From JAWCLZ01 sp038850275 (lineage in GTDB: Archaea; Halobacteriota; JAWCLZ01): a stretch of 64,000 bases of DNA. The stretch's first letter is position 1, and each line of letters starts with the position of its first letter. Shown in pieces: positions 33,778 through 42,643 of this stretch. Under the pieces are notes generated by a model. That model saw only the letters and a program-made list of their open reading frames with translations. It ran no database searches and was not told where the DNA came from. Location: positions 1 to 64,000 of the forward strand of contig JAWCLZ010000001.1 in assembly GCA_038850275.1 (NCBI GenBank). Direction: 5' to 3'. A program made the translations under genes and the position numbers.

Positions 33778-34857
33778 CTAAGCAGCTCTTTTTTCAAAAG
33801 ACTCAAGATATTCAATAGCGCGAATTAAGCCCATCGCGTCTTTCTTCAGCCTAATTACCTTTTGTACATTCTCAGGTTTACTTAGATCTTCAATTGCCTT
33901 AATCTCCTCCTTCTTCCTAGCAACTTCTTTATAAAGCGCTCCAGCTAGTTGTCTAGTCGCTGCTAGAGTTTCCCTTGGGATTTTATCCTTGCGCAACAAT
34001 CTCCAGATTAACTTGCGCAGCTCAATATCTTTCCCACCAATTGTAACATAGTCAGGCACTCTAGCTCCAATGCCAGCTGTTTGCAAGTCTAAAGCTGAGA
34101 TCATTTTAGTGATATCCTTATAAGTAAGCGATGGCGCTAGCTCACGTGACATTTCCTTCATTATCTTTTGAACCCTCTCCTCTATAGGCTCAGTAACCAC
34201 CATTTCCTCGCCTAGGTCTTCAGGAGGGGTGTATATCTTGCCTTTTACTCCTTTTCTAAGTATGGGTGAAACTCTAGCAGGAACCTCTACCTCTGGTTCA
34301 GCTAAAATTTTCTCAAACTCTTTTACAAATATCTCCTCTTCCTCCGCTCTAGGCATTTCAAGAATAGTTCTAGATCCCAAGACTGTGAACTCTGAGGCCG
34401 CTATGTATAATGGCTTTTCAGCTAGTTCATATAGCATTGAAGCCGCTATCAAAGCAAATGGGCAAACATCGCGAGTGAGCATCTCGTGTATGCCATTTTT
34501 TGCAAGCGCGCAGCCATCGATTTCAAATACAAATCGATTCTCATCTAGTCTTCTAAATTCAACGAAGTCAAAGAATTCTTTGTTTTGCAGATGCTCCGCG
34601 AATTCCCTCAAGCTATCTTCTAGCTTCTTACTTCTATCAACTTTAAATCCCTCTCTATGTAGAATTGGAGGGAGTTGAGTAATGCTCCCTATATAGATTC
34701 TTCCCTCTAGATCCTCCACCATATTATAATGCGACCAAACAATGCCAAAGAAAGCACTGTGCAGGAGAACGGCAATTTCCAGGGGCGTTGCTCTATCCTC
34801 CTCTACTTCTCTTTTCTCCTCCTTTTCCTTCTTCCTCTCCTTTTCCTTCTCCACCAT
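33778..34857 (-). CDS. Unknown protein upstream of guaA
   Basis: 359 residues, not recognised. A highly charged start (residues 3-22, nearly all E, K and R) leads into a globular domain with GCALAKNGIHEMLTRDVCP followed by FALIAASMLYELAEKP, a Cys-x7-His...Cys pattern that slightly resembles V4R-type ligand domains. The second half is helical (RKLIWRLLRKDKI, KEEIKAIEDLSKPE). Its stop lies 7 bases before the guaA start, so it is in the same transcript. No function should be assigned. Confidence 0.55.
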   Translation of the reverse strand: MVEKEKERKKEKEEKREVEEDRATPLEIAVLLHSAFFGIVWSHYNMVEDLEGRIYIGSITQLPPILHREGFKVDRSKKLEDSLREFAEHLQNKEFFDFVEFRRLDENRFVFEIDGCALAKNGIHEMLTRDVCPFALIAASMLYELAEKPLYIAASEFTVLGSRTILEMPRAEEEEIFVKEFEKILAEPEVEVPARVSPILRKGVKGKIYTPPEDLGEEMVVTEPIEERVQKIMKEMSRELAPSLTYKDITKMISALDLQTAGIGARVPDYVTIGGKDIELRKLIWRLLRKDKIPRETLAATRQLAGALYKEVARKKEEIKAIEDLSKPENVQKVIRLKKDAMGLIRAIEYLESFEKRAA

Positions 34858-34986
34858 TTAAACGCACTTCCTAGACTCAGTTCTAAATTACCTAATTACT
34901 CTAGCATTATTTATAGCTTGATGTTTTAAATTAAATGATTAAAAATCACACTATTTTTTAAACTAAAAACACGTGGATTAAAATTT

Positions 34987-36894
34987 TTAAATTAATCTAA
35001 TTGTTTCAAGATTCAATGGTGCTTTTGTTTCAATCTTGAATTTCTTGTAAATTGAGCTAGCTAGATCCATGCATCTATTATTATCACCGTGAGAAGTAAT
35101 GATGCGCTCTGGTCTTGGGCTTAGTCTTCGCACATATTCCATTAACTGCGTTCTATCAGAGTGTCCTGAGAAGCCATCAACAGTTTCAACTTGGAGATTT
35201 ATCTTCATCACACTTGTTTTGCCATTCACTGAAATGGGAAGCTCAGTCCAGCCTTTTTGAATCCTTCTACCAAGTGTTCCCTCAGCTTGATAGCCCACGA
35301 AGATCAAGCTGCATTTTGGATCAGAGCCAAGGGCTCTAAGGTAATCCATTATTGGCCCTCCATTTAGCATGCCTGAAGTTGCAAGTATAACACTTGGCTC
35401 TCCATCGATGACTTTATCGCGTAGCGAGGGAGAGTCCACTTGCTTGAAGCAAGATGCCAAGAAGGGATTCAATCCTTGATGAAAGATCAAGTCTCGTAGC
35501 TCATTATTTAAATACTCAGGGTAGGTGGTGTGAATCGCTGTCGCTTCCCAGATCATGCCATCTAAATAAATTGGAATGGGATCCAATTGATTCTTTCTAA
35601 TTGCCTCCTCTAGAACCAGCATTACCTCTTGGCTTCTCCCAACGGCAAACGCAGGAATTAAAACCTTGCCTCCTCGAGCAATGGTTTCACGTACTATAGC
35701 TTGAAGATGGCGCTCTGCATCCTTTCTAGATGGCTGAAAATCATGTGCCCCACCATAAGTAGCCTCTATCACTAGAGTTTCAAGTCTAGGAAATTCGTGA
35801 GTAGCTGCATCAAATAAACGCGTGTTTTCAAATTTTAAATCACCTGTGAAGGCAATGTTATAGAGTCCATCGCCAATATGGAAATGAGCAATTGCAGAAC
35901 CCAAAATGTGACCTGAGTTGTGGAAGGTCAATCTTATATCTGGTGCTATATCTGTTACATCTCCATAGTTAAGCGTGATGGTATGCTTAATTGCTTCTCT
36001 GATCATAGCTGAATCATATGGTGCTTTTCTCCCCTCACGGGTAACTACATCTATGTAGTCAAGTTGAAGCAGTGACATTAAATCTCTAGTTGGAGGTGTG
36101 GTATAAATAGGGCCATCATAACCATATTTCATTAGCAGTGGCACTAAACCAGCGTGGTCAAGGTGAGCGTGTGTTAAAACCACTGCATCTATGCTTGAAA
36201 TCGGGGATACTTCTGGTATATAGAGATATGGAGTTGCTCCATTCTCAGAGCTCACATTAACCCCACAGTCGATGAGCACTTTAGTTTCAGGAGTGGAGAG
36301 TAAGAATGAACTTCTACCAACTTCTCTGCAGCCTCCTAGAGAAGTTATGCGAACCCATTTATCTTTATATATAACTGTGCGATGGATCTTTCGCCCAATT
36401 TGCCTTAAAATCGCTTTTCTAGAATCTTTCTCAGCCCTTAGGAACTGCCGTATATTTTTAACTGTTGATGAAACAATCGGTGGGGACCTAACCACTTTTG
36501 GCGTCCAACCAATGTGCTTAGTGATCTCCCGCAGCGTAGCACCATGTCTTCCAATAACTAAGCCTGGTTTCTCAGCTTCAATTACCACTTCCCCTGTATC
36601 GGGATCGAAAAAGTGATTGGTTATTCCAGCTTCAGCTGGCACTATTTCAGCAATTTTTTTAATCGCAGTTTCAGGATCCGCTAATACCTTGGGGTCAGGC
36701 CTGACTACTATTCGCTTCCTCAAGTCCTTAGCAAGCATTCTCACAATTTCGCCATTATCAGCGAATTTTTTAGGATCCTCTGTATAGATCACTAACTCAG
36801 GTCCTTCGAATTCCAAGCCTGAGATCTTAACCTCAGGTGGAAGGGTTGTCAATATCTTCTGCTTTATATCACTAAGGACGTCTTCGACTGCCAT
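34987..36894 (-). CDS. aCPSF1, archaeal beta-CASP ribonuclease with KH domains
   Basis: 635 residues. An N-terminal KH region ends with GLVIGRHGATLREITKHIG; the metallo-beta-lactamase core has VVLTHAHLDHAGLVPLL; later motifs are VIEATYGGAHDF, LATSGMLNGGP, GFSGHSDRTQLMEYV and ITSHGDNNR, the full beta-CASP set with its zinc ligands. Known aCPSF1 cuts RNA after U-rich tracts and drives transcription termination in archaea. It is followed on the same strand, after psmB in the order of transcription, by 31 bases; psmB lies upstream. Confidence 0.95.
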   Translation of the reverse strand: MAVEDVLSDIKQKILTTLPPEVKISGLEFEGPELVIYTEDPKKFADNGEIVRMLAKDLRKRIVVRPDPKVLADPETAIKKIAEIVPAEAGITNHFFDPDTGEVVIEAEKPGLVIGRHGATLREITKHIGWTPKVVRSPPIVSSTVKNIRQFLRAEKDSRKAILRQIGRKIHRTVIYKDKWVRITSLGGCREVGRSSFLLSTPETKVLIDCGVNVSSENGATPYLYIPEVSPISSIDAVVLTHAHLDHAGLVPLLMKYGYDGPIYTTPPTRDLMSLLQLDYIDVVTREGRKAPYDSAMIREAIKHTITLNYGDVTDIAPDIRLTFHNSGHILGSAIAHFHIGDGLYNIAFTGDLKFENTRLFDAATHEFPRLETLVIEATYGGAHDFQPSRKDAERHLQAIVRETIARGGKVLIPAFAVGRSQEVMLVLEEAIRKNQLDPIPIYLDGMIWEATAIHTTYPEYLNNELRDLIFHQGLNPFLASCFKQVDSPSLRDKVIDGEPSVILATSGMLNGGPIMDYLRALGSDPKCSLIFVGYQAEGTLGRRIQKGWTELPISVNGKTSVMKINLQVETVDGFSGHSDRTQLMEYVRRLSPRPERIITSHGDNNRCMDLASSIYKKFKIETKAPLNLETIRLI

Positions 36895-36925
36895 GTTCTT
36901 CCTGCTTTAACTTAAAATCCGAGTA

Positions 36926-37561
36926 TCATAGAGTTAATTGCAATTTTTCCATTCTCTTTTTAATTTCTTCCTCATCTAAAACTTTATAGCCCTCCGGCGT
37001 AATTGTTACAACCTCAATTCCATTGCCCGAGGCTGCGTCACGCTTTATAGCAGCTGCAAGTGCTCTAATTGCAAGATCGATCCCTTCATCCAAACTCATG
37101 TTCCGTCTATATCTATCTTCAAGCACACCATATGCTATGGGTGAACCACTACCTGTTGCCACAATTTCTCTCTCTTCAATTGCACCCCCAATTGGGTCTA
37201 TGGAGTATAAAGAGGGGCCTTTTTTATCTAGTCCGCCAACTAAGAGTTGAACAAGGAATGGATAGTAACGATAGGCGTTTAATATATTGGAGAGCAAAGT
37301 GGTAATTGCACCTACCGTCATGGATTCCTGCCGCCTCATTTTATATAGCTTTGCCTCAACAGTCATCCATCTCACGAGAGTTTGAGCATCTCCAACTGCT
37401 CCGGCGGTTGTCATGGCTATGAAGTCATCTATTTGATAGATCTTCCTAGCTGCCTTGGTCGCTATAAAGCTCCCCATTGTTGCACGCCGCTCTGAAGCAA
37501 ACACCACGCCGTTTTGGCAGATCAAACCAATGGTTGTTGTGCCTTTATATTCCTCAGCCAT
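36926..37561 (-). CDS. psmB: 20S proteasome beta subunit
   Basis: 211 residues. The propeptide is only seven residues (MAEEYKG), and Thr8 of GTTTIGL would become the N-terminal nucleophile after self-cleavage. SERRATMGSF, the Lys in ARKIYQID and SGSPIAYGVLED are the usual family segments. It forms the inner rings of the proteasome. psmB and aCPSF1 are 31 bases apart and probably cotranscribed, as in many archaea. Confidence 0.95.
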   Translation of the reverse strand: MAEEYKGTTTIGLICQNGVVFASERRATMGSFIATKAARKIYQIDDFIAMTTAGAVGDAQTLVRWMTVEAKLYKMRRQESMTVGAITTLLSNILNAYRYYPFLVQLLVGGLDKKGPSLYSIDPIGGAIEEREIVATGSGSPIAYGVLEDRYRRNMSLDEGIDLAIRALAAAIKRDAASGNGIEVVTITPEGYKVLDEEEIKKRMEKLQLTL

Positions 37562-37665
37562 TTTTTATTCCTCAATATTAAAATCAGCTAAAATTTCTAA
37601 ATTATATTGGAAACTTGCGATATATAAATTTTTGCTCTGGCTTTGGTAATAAGAACAAACCAGTA

Positions 37666-38097
37666 CTAGCCTTTCTTCTCCACTTTTTTCTCCTCTTTCT
37701 TTTCCACTTTTATCTCCTCTTCACCCAAGAGTTCTTCAATGGTCTTAGGGCCGTATTCCACAATCTTCATATTGATCTGCCCTATATCTAAGGTAATCTC
37801 CCTACCCCTCAAACCCTTTCGATCCCTCTTTCCCTCCTTATCGGGATGATAGCCTGTTCCACCCGCAAGGAGCACTCTATATTTCTTCCCGCCTGGTAGA
37901 TCTTTCCTCATTGGAAGTCCATCTCTATCTGAGCCTCCAGTTATAATTAACTTATAGCCAATTAGGCCTAGAACCTCTCCATCTATCTCGCTGCCGATTT
38001 GCTTGCCAATGAACTTAGTAGCTTTAGCCCCTGAAACCACCACTTGCCTCGCTTTACCTGTTTTAGGGTCTGAGATCACGACTCTGAATTCCACCAT
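37666..38097 (-). CDS. rps6e: Ribosomal protein S6e
   Basis: 143 residues. The motif DRDGLPMRKDLPGGKKYRVLL and the segment KGLRGREITLDIGQINMKI identify S6e of the small subunit. The last 20 residues are mostly Glu and Lys (KVEKKEEKKVEKKG), a low-complexity tail that the archaeal family often carries. The region upstream, 38098-38253, holds two sets of direct repeats and is shared with the divergent ZIP transporter. Confidence 0.93.
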   Translation of the reverse strand: MVEFRVVISDPKTGKARQVVVSGAKATKFIGKQIGSEIDGEVLGLIGYKLIITGGSDRDGLPMRKDLPGGKKYRVLLAGGTGYHPDKEGKRDRKGLRGREITLDIGQINMKIVEYGPKTIEELLGEEEIKVEKKEEKKVEKKG

Positions 38098-38120
38098 TAA
38101 TTACTTCCTCCAATTTGGCT

Positions 38121-38142
38121 TAATTTAGGAATAATTTAGGAA
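38121..38142. repeat. Two perfect 11-bp tandem repeats upstream of rps6e
   Basis: TAATTTAGGAA occurs twice head to tail, 24 bases before the rps6e start codon. On the minus strand the copies read TTCCTAAATTA and lie where the rps6e promoter is expected, so they may include its TATA element. Confidence 0.55.
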
Positions 38143-38165
38143 TATTTCAAATTGATATTAATAAT

Positions 38166-38236
38166 ATAAGAAGACTGCGCTTGCTTAGCTATAAGAAGAT
38201 GCTTGCTTGACTATAAGAAAAACGCGTTTGCTTAAC
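38166..38236. repeat. Three tandem direct repeats upstream of the ZIP transporter
   Basis: Copies start at 38166, 38191 and 38213 and are 25, 22 and 24 bases long. Each begins ATAAGAA, has a G+C step (GCGC, GC or CGCG) and ends TTGCTTA or TTGCTTGAC. They end 17 bases before the transporter's GTG. The pattern is consistent with repeated regulator sites in a promoter, possibly for metal-dependent control. Confidence 0.6.
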
Positions 38237-38253
38237 AGGCCAAAAATATTAAA

Positions 38254-39012
38254 GTGGAAAAGATGCTACAAATTTATGTGTCCATTGAGAACTACATACT
38301 TATAAGTATTTTCATCGTTAGTTTAATTTCACTAATTGGAATTTTTACCTTCGCTCGCGCATTTGAAAAAATGATCTTCGCATTGATAGCTTTTGCCGCG
38401 GGCTCTCTACTTGGCGCAGCCTTCTTCGACCTTCTCCCAGAGGCAATGGAGGAAGGTAGTGATATCTTTGAATATGTACTTGCAGGCATGCTTTTCTTTT
38501 TCATACTAGAGAGATTCATATTCTGGAGGCATTGTCACGATGGAAAATGCGATGTACATGCATTTACTTATTTAAACTTGATCGGAGATTCCATTCATAA
38601 TTATATTGATGGAATGATAATTGCTGCTAGCTACATCGCGAGTATTCCAATTGGAATTACAGCTACTCTTGCAATTATCTTCCACGAGATACCTCAAGAG
38701 ATAGGCGACTATGGAATTTTAATCTACGGCGGATTCTCCAAGCGTAAAGCCCTTCTCTACAACTTCATTATATCGCTAGCTGCCTTCCTAGGGGCTACTT
38801 TCGTGATGTTCTTTCCAGTGGCATTCTTCTCAATTGGAGATATCATACCTTTTCTATTAAGCTTTGGAGCAGGTGGATTCATCTACATAGCCAGTGCTGA
38901 TTTAATACCAGAACTTCACAAGGTAATTGATAAGAAAAAATCTTCAATTCAAATTATATCTCTATTCCTAGGAATTGCAATAATCTGGATTGCATCTATG
39001 TTCCTACAATAG
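38254..39012 (+). CDS. ZIP-family metal ion transporter
   Basis: 252 residues with about eight hydrophobic segments. The metal-pathway motifs are DSIHNYIDGMIIAA (helix IV) and FHEIPQEIGDYGIL (helix V), and a His-rich loop HCHDGKCDVH lies before helix IV. ZIP proteins bring zinc, iron or other divalent ions into the cytoplasm. The start is a GTG at 38254; an ATG at 38263 and a GTG at 38278 are also in frame. Tandem repeats upstream suggest a regulated promoter. pyrB follows after 33 bases. Confidence 0.88.
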   Translation: MEKMLQIYVSIENYILISIFIVSLISLIGIFTFARAFEKMIFALIAFAAGSLLGAAFFDLLPEAMEEGSDIFEYVLAGMLFFFILERFIFWRHCHDGKCDVHAFTYLNLIGDSIHNYIDGMIIAASYIASIPIGITATLAIIFHEIPQEIGDYGILIYGGFSKRKALLYNFIISLAAFLGATFVMFFPVAFFSIGDIIPFLLSFGAGGFIYIASADLIPELHKVIDKKKSSIQIISLFLGIAIIWIASMFLQ

Positions 39013-39045
39013 TTTTATATCTTAATTTTACAATCTCAAGAAAAG

Positions 39046-39960
39046 ATGAGTCTAGCGAAGAAAGACATTATATCAATGCGCGATTTCTCAAAAAATGAAA
39101 TAGATTTAATACTCCAAAAAGCTATGGAGATGGAGCCATTTGCCAAGGGTAGAAAGTCTAGAGTTTTAGAGGGGAAAATCCTCGCAATGCTCTTCTATGA
39201 ACCGAGTACTCGAACGAGGCTCTCCTTTGAAACTGCGATGAAGCGCTTAGGCGGAGATACCATTGATATGGTTTCCACTGAAGCAAGCTCGGTAGCGAAG
39301 GGTGAAACCCTTGCTGATACCATACGCGTTGTAGAGGGCTATGCAGATGCAATTTTACTTCGCCATCCAAGGGAAGGCGCAGCTAGAATGGCAGCTGATT
39401 TTTCATCGATTCCTGTAATTAATGCAGGCGATGGAGCTGGTCATCATCCCACTCAAACCTTGCTTGATTTATACACCATAAAGAGAGAAAGCAAGTTGAA
39501 GGATTTGAGTATTGCTTTAGTTGGCGATTTGAAATATGGTAGAACAGTTCACTCTTTAGCCTATGCTTTAGCTCTATATGGTGCAAAGATCTTCTTGGTA
39601 TCGCCTGAGCAACTTAAGATGCCTGAGAGTATAAAAAACGATTTAATTCATTTAGGCGTTGATTTAACTGAAGCTCAAGCACTAGTGGATGTGATCGATC
39701 AAGTGGATGTACTCTACATCACTAGGATTCAAAAGGAGCGCTTTCCTGATCCAAATGAATATCAAAAAGTCGCTGGTACCTATCGCGTAACTCTAGATCT
39801 TTTAAAAAAAGCTAGAGATAACTTGATCGTAATGCATCCTCTTCCGAGGATCGATGAAATTGCTCCAGAGGTAGATGGAACTAAATATGCAAAGTACTTC
39901 AAGCAAAGTTTCTATGGCATACCCGTGAGAATGGCAATATTATCACTGGTGATGGAATGA
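39046..39960 (+). CDS. pyrB: Aspartate carbamoyltransferase catalytic subunit
   Basis: 304 residues. STRTRLSFETAMKRLGG carries the carbamoyl-phosphate site, DGAGHHPTQTLLDLYT and HPLPRIDEI the aspartate and active-site residues. It joins carbamoyl phosphate and aspartate in pyrimidine synthesis. The ATG at 39046 follows the ZIP gene by 33 bases. The stop overlaps the pyrI ATG by four bases (ATGA), so the two subunits are made in a coupled way. Confidence 0.97.
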   Translation: MSLAKKDIISMRDFSKNEIDLILQKAMEMEPFAKGRKSRVLEGKILAMLFYEPSTRTRLSFETAMKRLGGDTIDMVSTEASSVAKGETLADTIRVVEGYADAILLRHPREGAARMAADFSSIPVINAGDGAGHHPTQTLLDLYTIKRESKLKDLSIALVGDLKYGRTVHSLAYALALYGAKIFLVSPEQLKMPESIKNDLIHLGVDLTEAQALVDVIDQVDVLYITRIQKERFPDPNEYQKVAGTYRVTLDLLKKARDNLIVMHPLPRIDEIAPEVDGTKYAKYFKQSFYGIPVRMAILSLVME

Positions 39961-40451
39961 AACTGGAGGGTGAAAAAGAGAAGAGGGATTTTAGAGTTAG
40001 GCCAATTAAAGACGGCACAGTAATCGATCACATTCCAGCTGGTCAAGCATTGAATGTGCTTAAGATTCTAGGTGTAACAAGCAGTACTATTCCTAGGGAT
40101 ACAGTTATAAGCGTTGTTATGAACGTGCCCTCCCATGCAATAGGGAGGAAGGATATTGTGAAGGTGGAGAATCGCGAGCTCAAGCCTGAGGAAGTAGATA
40201 AGATTTCATTGATTGCACCAACTGCAACCATTAATATAATTAGAAACTTTGAGGTAAGCAAGAAATATAAAGTCTCCCTTCCAGAGCAAATCGAGGGAAT
40301 AGTGAGATGTGCAAATCCAAGTTGCATCTCAAATACTCCTGAGCCCCTTCGCTCCAAATTTATAGTTGAAAAACGCGAGAATCGCAGGCAGCTGCGATGC
40401 TTATACTGCGAGCGCGTGATATCTGAAAACATAGCTGAGCATCTCATATAG
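39957..40451 (+). CDS. pyrI: Aspartate carbamoyltransferase regulatory subunit
   Basis: 164 residues. The nucleotide-binding domain has RVRPIKDGTVIDHIPAGQAL near the start. The C-terminal zinc domain has CANPSC and CLYCE, the four cysteines that hold the regulatory to the catalytic chains. It senses CTP and ATP. It is coupled to pyrB by an ATGA overlap and followed by hmgA after 21 bases. Confidence 0.96.
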   Translation: MKLEGEKEKRDFRVRPIKDGTVIDHIPAGQALNVLKILGVTSSTIPRDTVISVVMNVPSHAIGRKDIVKVENRELKPEEVDKISLIAPTATINIIRNFEVSKKYKVSLPEQIEGIVRCANPSCISNTPEPLRSKFIVEKRENRRQLRCLYCERVISENIAEHLI

Positions 40452-40472
40452 CATAGCTTTTAGTGATCAAAA

Positions 40473-41693
40473 ATGGGAAAGAGAATTGAGAAGAAAAGTG
40501 CAATCTTGAAAAAATTAATAGCTGGAGAGCTTAGTTTCCACGAGATAGATCAATATGTTAAAACAAAGCAAGCTATAGAGCTGAGGCGAAGAGCTCTGGA
40601 GGAGATGATGGGCATAAAACTGAAGCATATAAAGCAATTTACCATAGATGCTGAAGCTGTGGCTAGATATAACATTGAAAATATGATTGGCGTAGTGCAA
40701 GTACCACTGGGAATTGCAGGGCCGCTTTTGATCGATGGTGAATATGCAAAGGGCAATTTTTATATACCGCTTGCAACCACAGAGGGAGCGCTGGTTGCTT
40801 CAGTGAATAGAGGCTGCAGTGCAATTACTGCAAGCGGCGGTGCAAAAGCAAAGGTTTTTTTAGATAACATGACTAGAGCACCGGTTTTCAAAGCTTCTTC
40901 AATTGCTGAAGCAGTGAAATTGATTCAATGGGTTAAGGATAACTTTGAGGAATTGAAAAACGAGGTGAAGAAGAGCACTCGCCACGGCGAGCTTCTATAT
41001 ATAGATGCATATGCAATTGGTAGACTTGTTTACTTGAGAATGGCCTATGACACTAAAGATGCAATGGGAATGAATATGGTTACCATTGCAACTGAAAGAC
41101 TTGCTAAGATTATTGAGGAAAGAACAGGTTCTAGGTTAATTGCACTTTCAGGTAATATGTGCGTTGATAAAAAGCCAGCAGCCATAAACTTAATCCTCGG
41201 TAGGGGAAAAAGTGTTGCAGCAGAAGCGGTGATTAAGCGAGAGGTTGTCGAAAAAACTTTGAAAACATCCCCTGAAGCAATTATTGAGGTAAATCAAGCT
41301 AAATTAATTGGCTCTGCAAAGTCAGCTTCACTAGGTTTTAATGCTCATTTTGCAAATATAATAGCCGCTGTCTTCATTGCAACAGGTCAAGATGCAGCGC
41401 AGGTTGTAGAGGGCGCTTGTGGTATAACTTATACTGAGCTTTTAAATGAAGATCTATATATCTCTGTAACAATTCCCTCGCTTGAAATTGGCAGCGTGGG
41501 AGGAGGAACAAGGGTAGAAACTCAGCGAGAGTGCCTGCAGATATTGGGAGTACACGGGAGCGGCTCCCCTCCTGGTTTAAATGCCAAGAAATTTGCTGAG
41601 ATAATAGCCTGCTCTATATTAGCAGGGGAGCTATCACTTTTAGGTGCTCTTGCAAGCGGGCATCTTGCTCTAGCACATGAGATGAAGCGTTAA
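40473..41693 (+). CDS. hmgA: HMG-CoA reductase, class I
   Basis: 406 residues. Catalytic motifs: ATTEGALVASVNRG (Glu), GNMCVDKKPAAIN (Lys), TGQDAAQ (Asp) and SGHLALAHEM (His). It reduces HMG-CoA to mevalonate with two NADPH, the committed step of archaeal isoprenoid lipid synthesis. It lies 21 bases after pyrI and converges with the transcription regulator that follows, their stops three bases apart. Confidence 0.96.
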   Translation: MGKRIEKKSAILKKLIAGELSFHEIDQYVKTKQAIELRRRALEEMMGIKLKHIKQFTIDAEAVARYNIENMIGVVQVPLGIAGPLLIDGEYAKGNFYIPLATTEGALVASVNRGCSAITASGGAKAKVFLDNMTRAPVFKASSIAEAVKLIQWVKDNFEELKNEVKKSTRHGELLYIDAYAIGRLVYLRMAYDTKDAMGMNMVTIATERLAKIIEERTGSRLIALSGNMCVDKKPAAINLILGRGKSVAAEAVIKREVVEKTLKTSPEAIIEVNQAKLIGSAKSASLGFNAHFANIIAAVFIATGQDAAQVVEGACGITYTELLNEDLYISVTIPSLEIGSVGGGTRVETQRECLQILGVHGSGSPPGLNAKKFAEIIACSILAGELSLLGALASGHLALAHEMKR

Positions 41694-41696
41694 AAA

Positions 41697-42413
41697 TTAT
41701 TTTCTCAATGCTTCGATCATTTCCTCCACTGGCATATCAGTGGTCATGAGTGGAAGGCGCTCTATTTCAGCGATCTGCTTTGCTATGGGGTCGACTTTTG
41801 AACTCGCTAATCCATGAAGCACAACCGCACCTGGCTTTAAATTTGCAACTCTAATTGCCACGAGAGGAGATCTACCTGTTGAAACTCTAGTAAAGATAAG
41901 CGCTCGTTCAGTGCTCCAACCATATAAGCGGTAGAATTCATTGGCGTTTAACTCAAGTATTGCTCTCAAGCTATCAATGATGGTATAACCATTTATTGTT
42001 CTATTGAACTCACCTGTGATTTTCGTAGCTTTAATTGCTTTAACAAATTCATCCAGTGGCATGGGGGAGGAATATTCGTGGATATCATAGATGACATCCA
42101 ACTTGAATCCCGAGCGCAGTATGTTTTCATAGGCTTGAATTTTCTTGCCTCCGTTTAATTCATCGATCTTCAAAAGAGCATCCACGATTTTACTTATAAT
42201 CAATGTGCCTGGAGATTTCCTCCGTCCGCTTTCATAATCGCTTATCACCGAGGGAGAGATACCTAGAAAGTGGGCTAAATCATTTTGAGCTACCTCAAAG
42301 TTCTTCCTCCACTTCCGCAGAGTTGCACCAGGATTTGGGGATAGTGTGATTTCTCCAGCCATTTTTTCAGCGAGTCTCTTTTTTACATCTTCTAGCTCGT
42401 CTTGCATCATCAT
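41697..42413 (-). CDS. XRE-type transcription regulator (COG1709-like)
   Basis: 238 residues. The helix-turn-helix is at about residues 35-65 (VAQNDLAHFLGISPSVISDY, then ESGRRKSPG). The C-terminal domain (GRSPLVAIRVANLKPGAVVL; IAEIERLPLMTTDMPVEEM) matches an archaeal regulator family often next to hmgA. Several Met codons at the start (MMMQ) leave the exact start open. A perfect 18-bp palindrome lies upstream of its promoter, which suggests autoregulation. The regulated genes are unknown. Confidence 0.8.
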   Translation of the reverse strand: MMMQDELEDVKKRLAEKMAGEITLSPNPGATLRKWRKNFEVAQNDLAHFLGISPSVISDYESGRRKSPGTLIISKIVDALLKIDELNGGKKIQAYENILRSGFKLDVIYDIHEYSSPMPLDEFVKAIKATKITGEFNRTINGYTIIDSLRAILELNANEFYRLYGWSTERALIFTRVSTGRSPLVAIRVANLKPGAVVLHGLASSKVDPIAKQIAEIERLPLMTTDMPVEEMIEALRK

Positions 42414-42445
42414 TTATTTTTGTAATTTTATTAGAATTTATAATT

Positions 42446-42463
42446 AACGAATAATTATTCGTT
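42446..42463. promoter_or_regulatory. Perfect 18-bp palindrome upstream of the regulator gene
   Basis: AACGAATAATTATTCGTT is a complete palindrome. It lies directly upstream of the minus-strand TATA-like TTATAAAT (42436-42443) of the XRE regulator gene. In this place a dimeric regulator could repress its own gene or assist the basal factors. The tRNA-Pro promoter lies on the other side, 53 bases from the tRNA. Confidence 0.6.
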
Positions 42464-42515
42464 GACCATCGATTGATGCAAAGAAATTTATTCTTTCGAT
42501 ATAAAATTATTAGAG

Positions 42516-42605
42516 GGGCTGTAGGGTAGCTTGGTCTATCCTTCCAGCTTGGGGACCGCTTAGCCAGTTTGCTGGAGACCTGAGTTCAAATCTCAGCAGC
42601 CCCAT
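42516..42605 (+). tRNA. tRNA-Pro(GGG) with a 15-nt intron
   Basis: Acceptor GGGGCTG pairs with CAGCCCC (42598-42604), discriminator A at 42605, no encoded CCA. The T-loop is AGTTCAAATCT. The anticodon stem CCAGC (42545-42549) pairs with GCTGG (42572-42576), and the loop starts TTGGGG, giving anticodon GGG at 42552-42554. The intron is 42556-42570. TTGG pairs with CCAG, with bulges GGA and TTT, so the cuts fall exactly between positions 37 and 38. Confidence 0.93.
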
Positions 42606-42643
42606 CGTCATCATTATATCCTTGAAAGTTTTACTATGCAAAA

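Noticed and set aside
38166..38236. Triple repeat before ZIP as a CRISPR remnant
   Set aside because: The copies are adjacent, imperfect and in a promoter region; there are no unique spacers and no cas genes.
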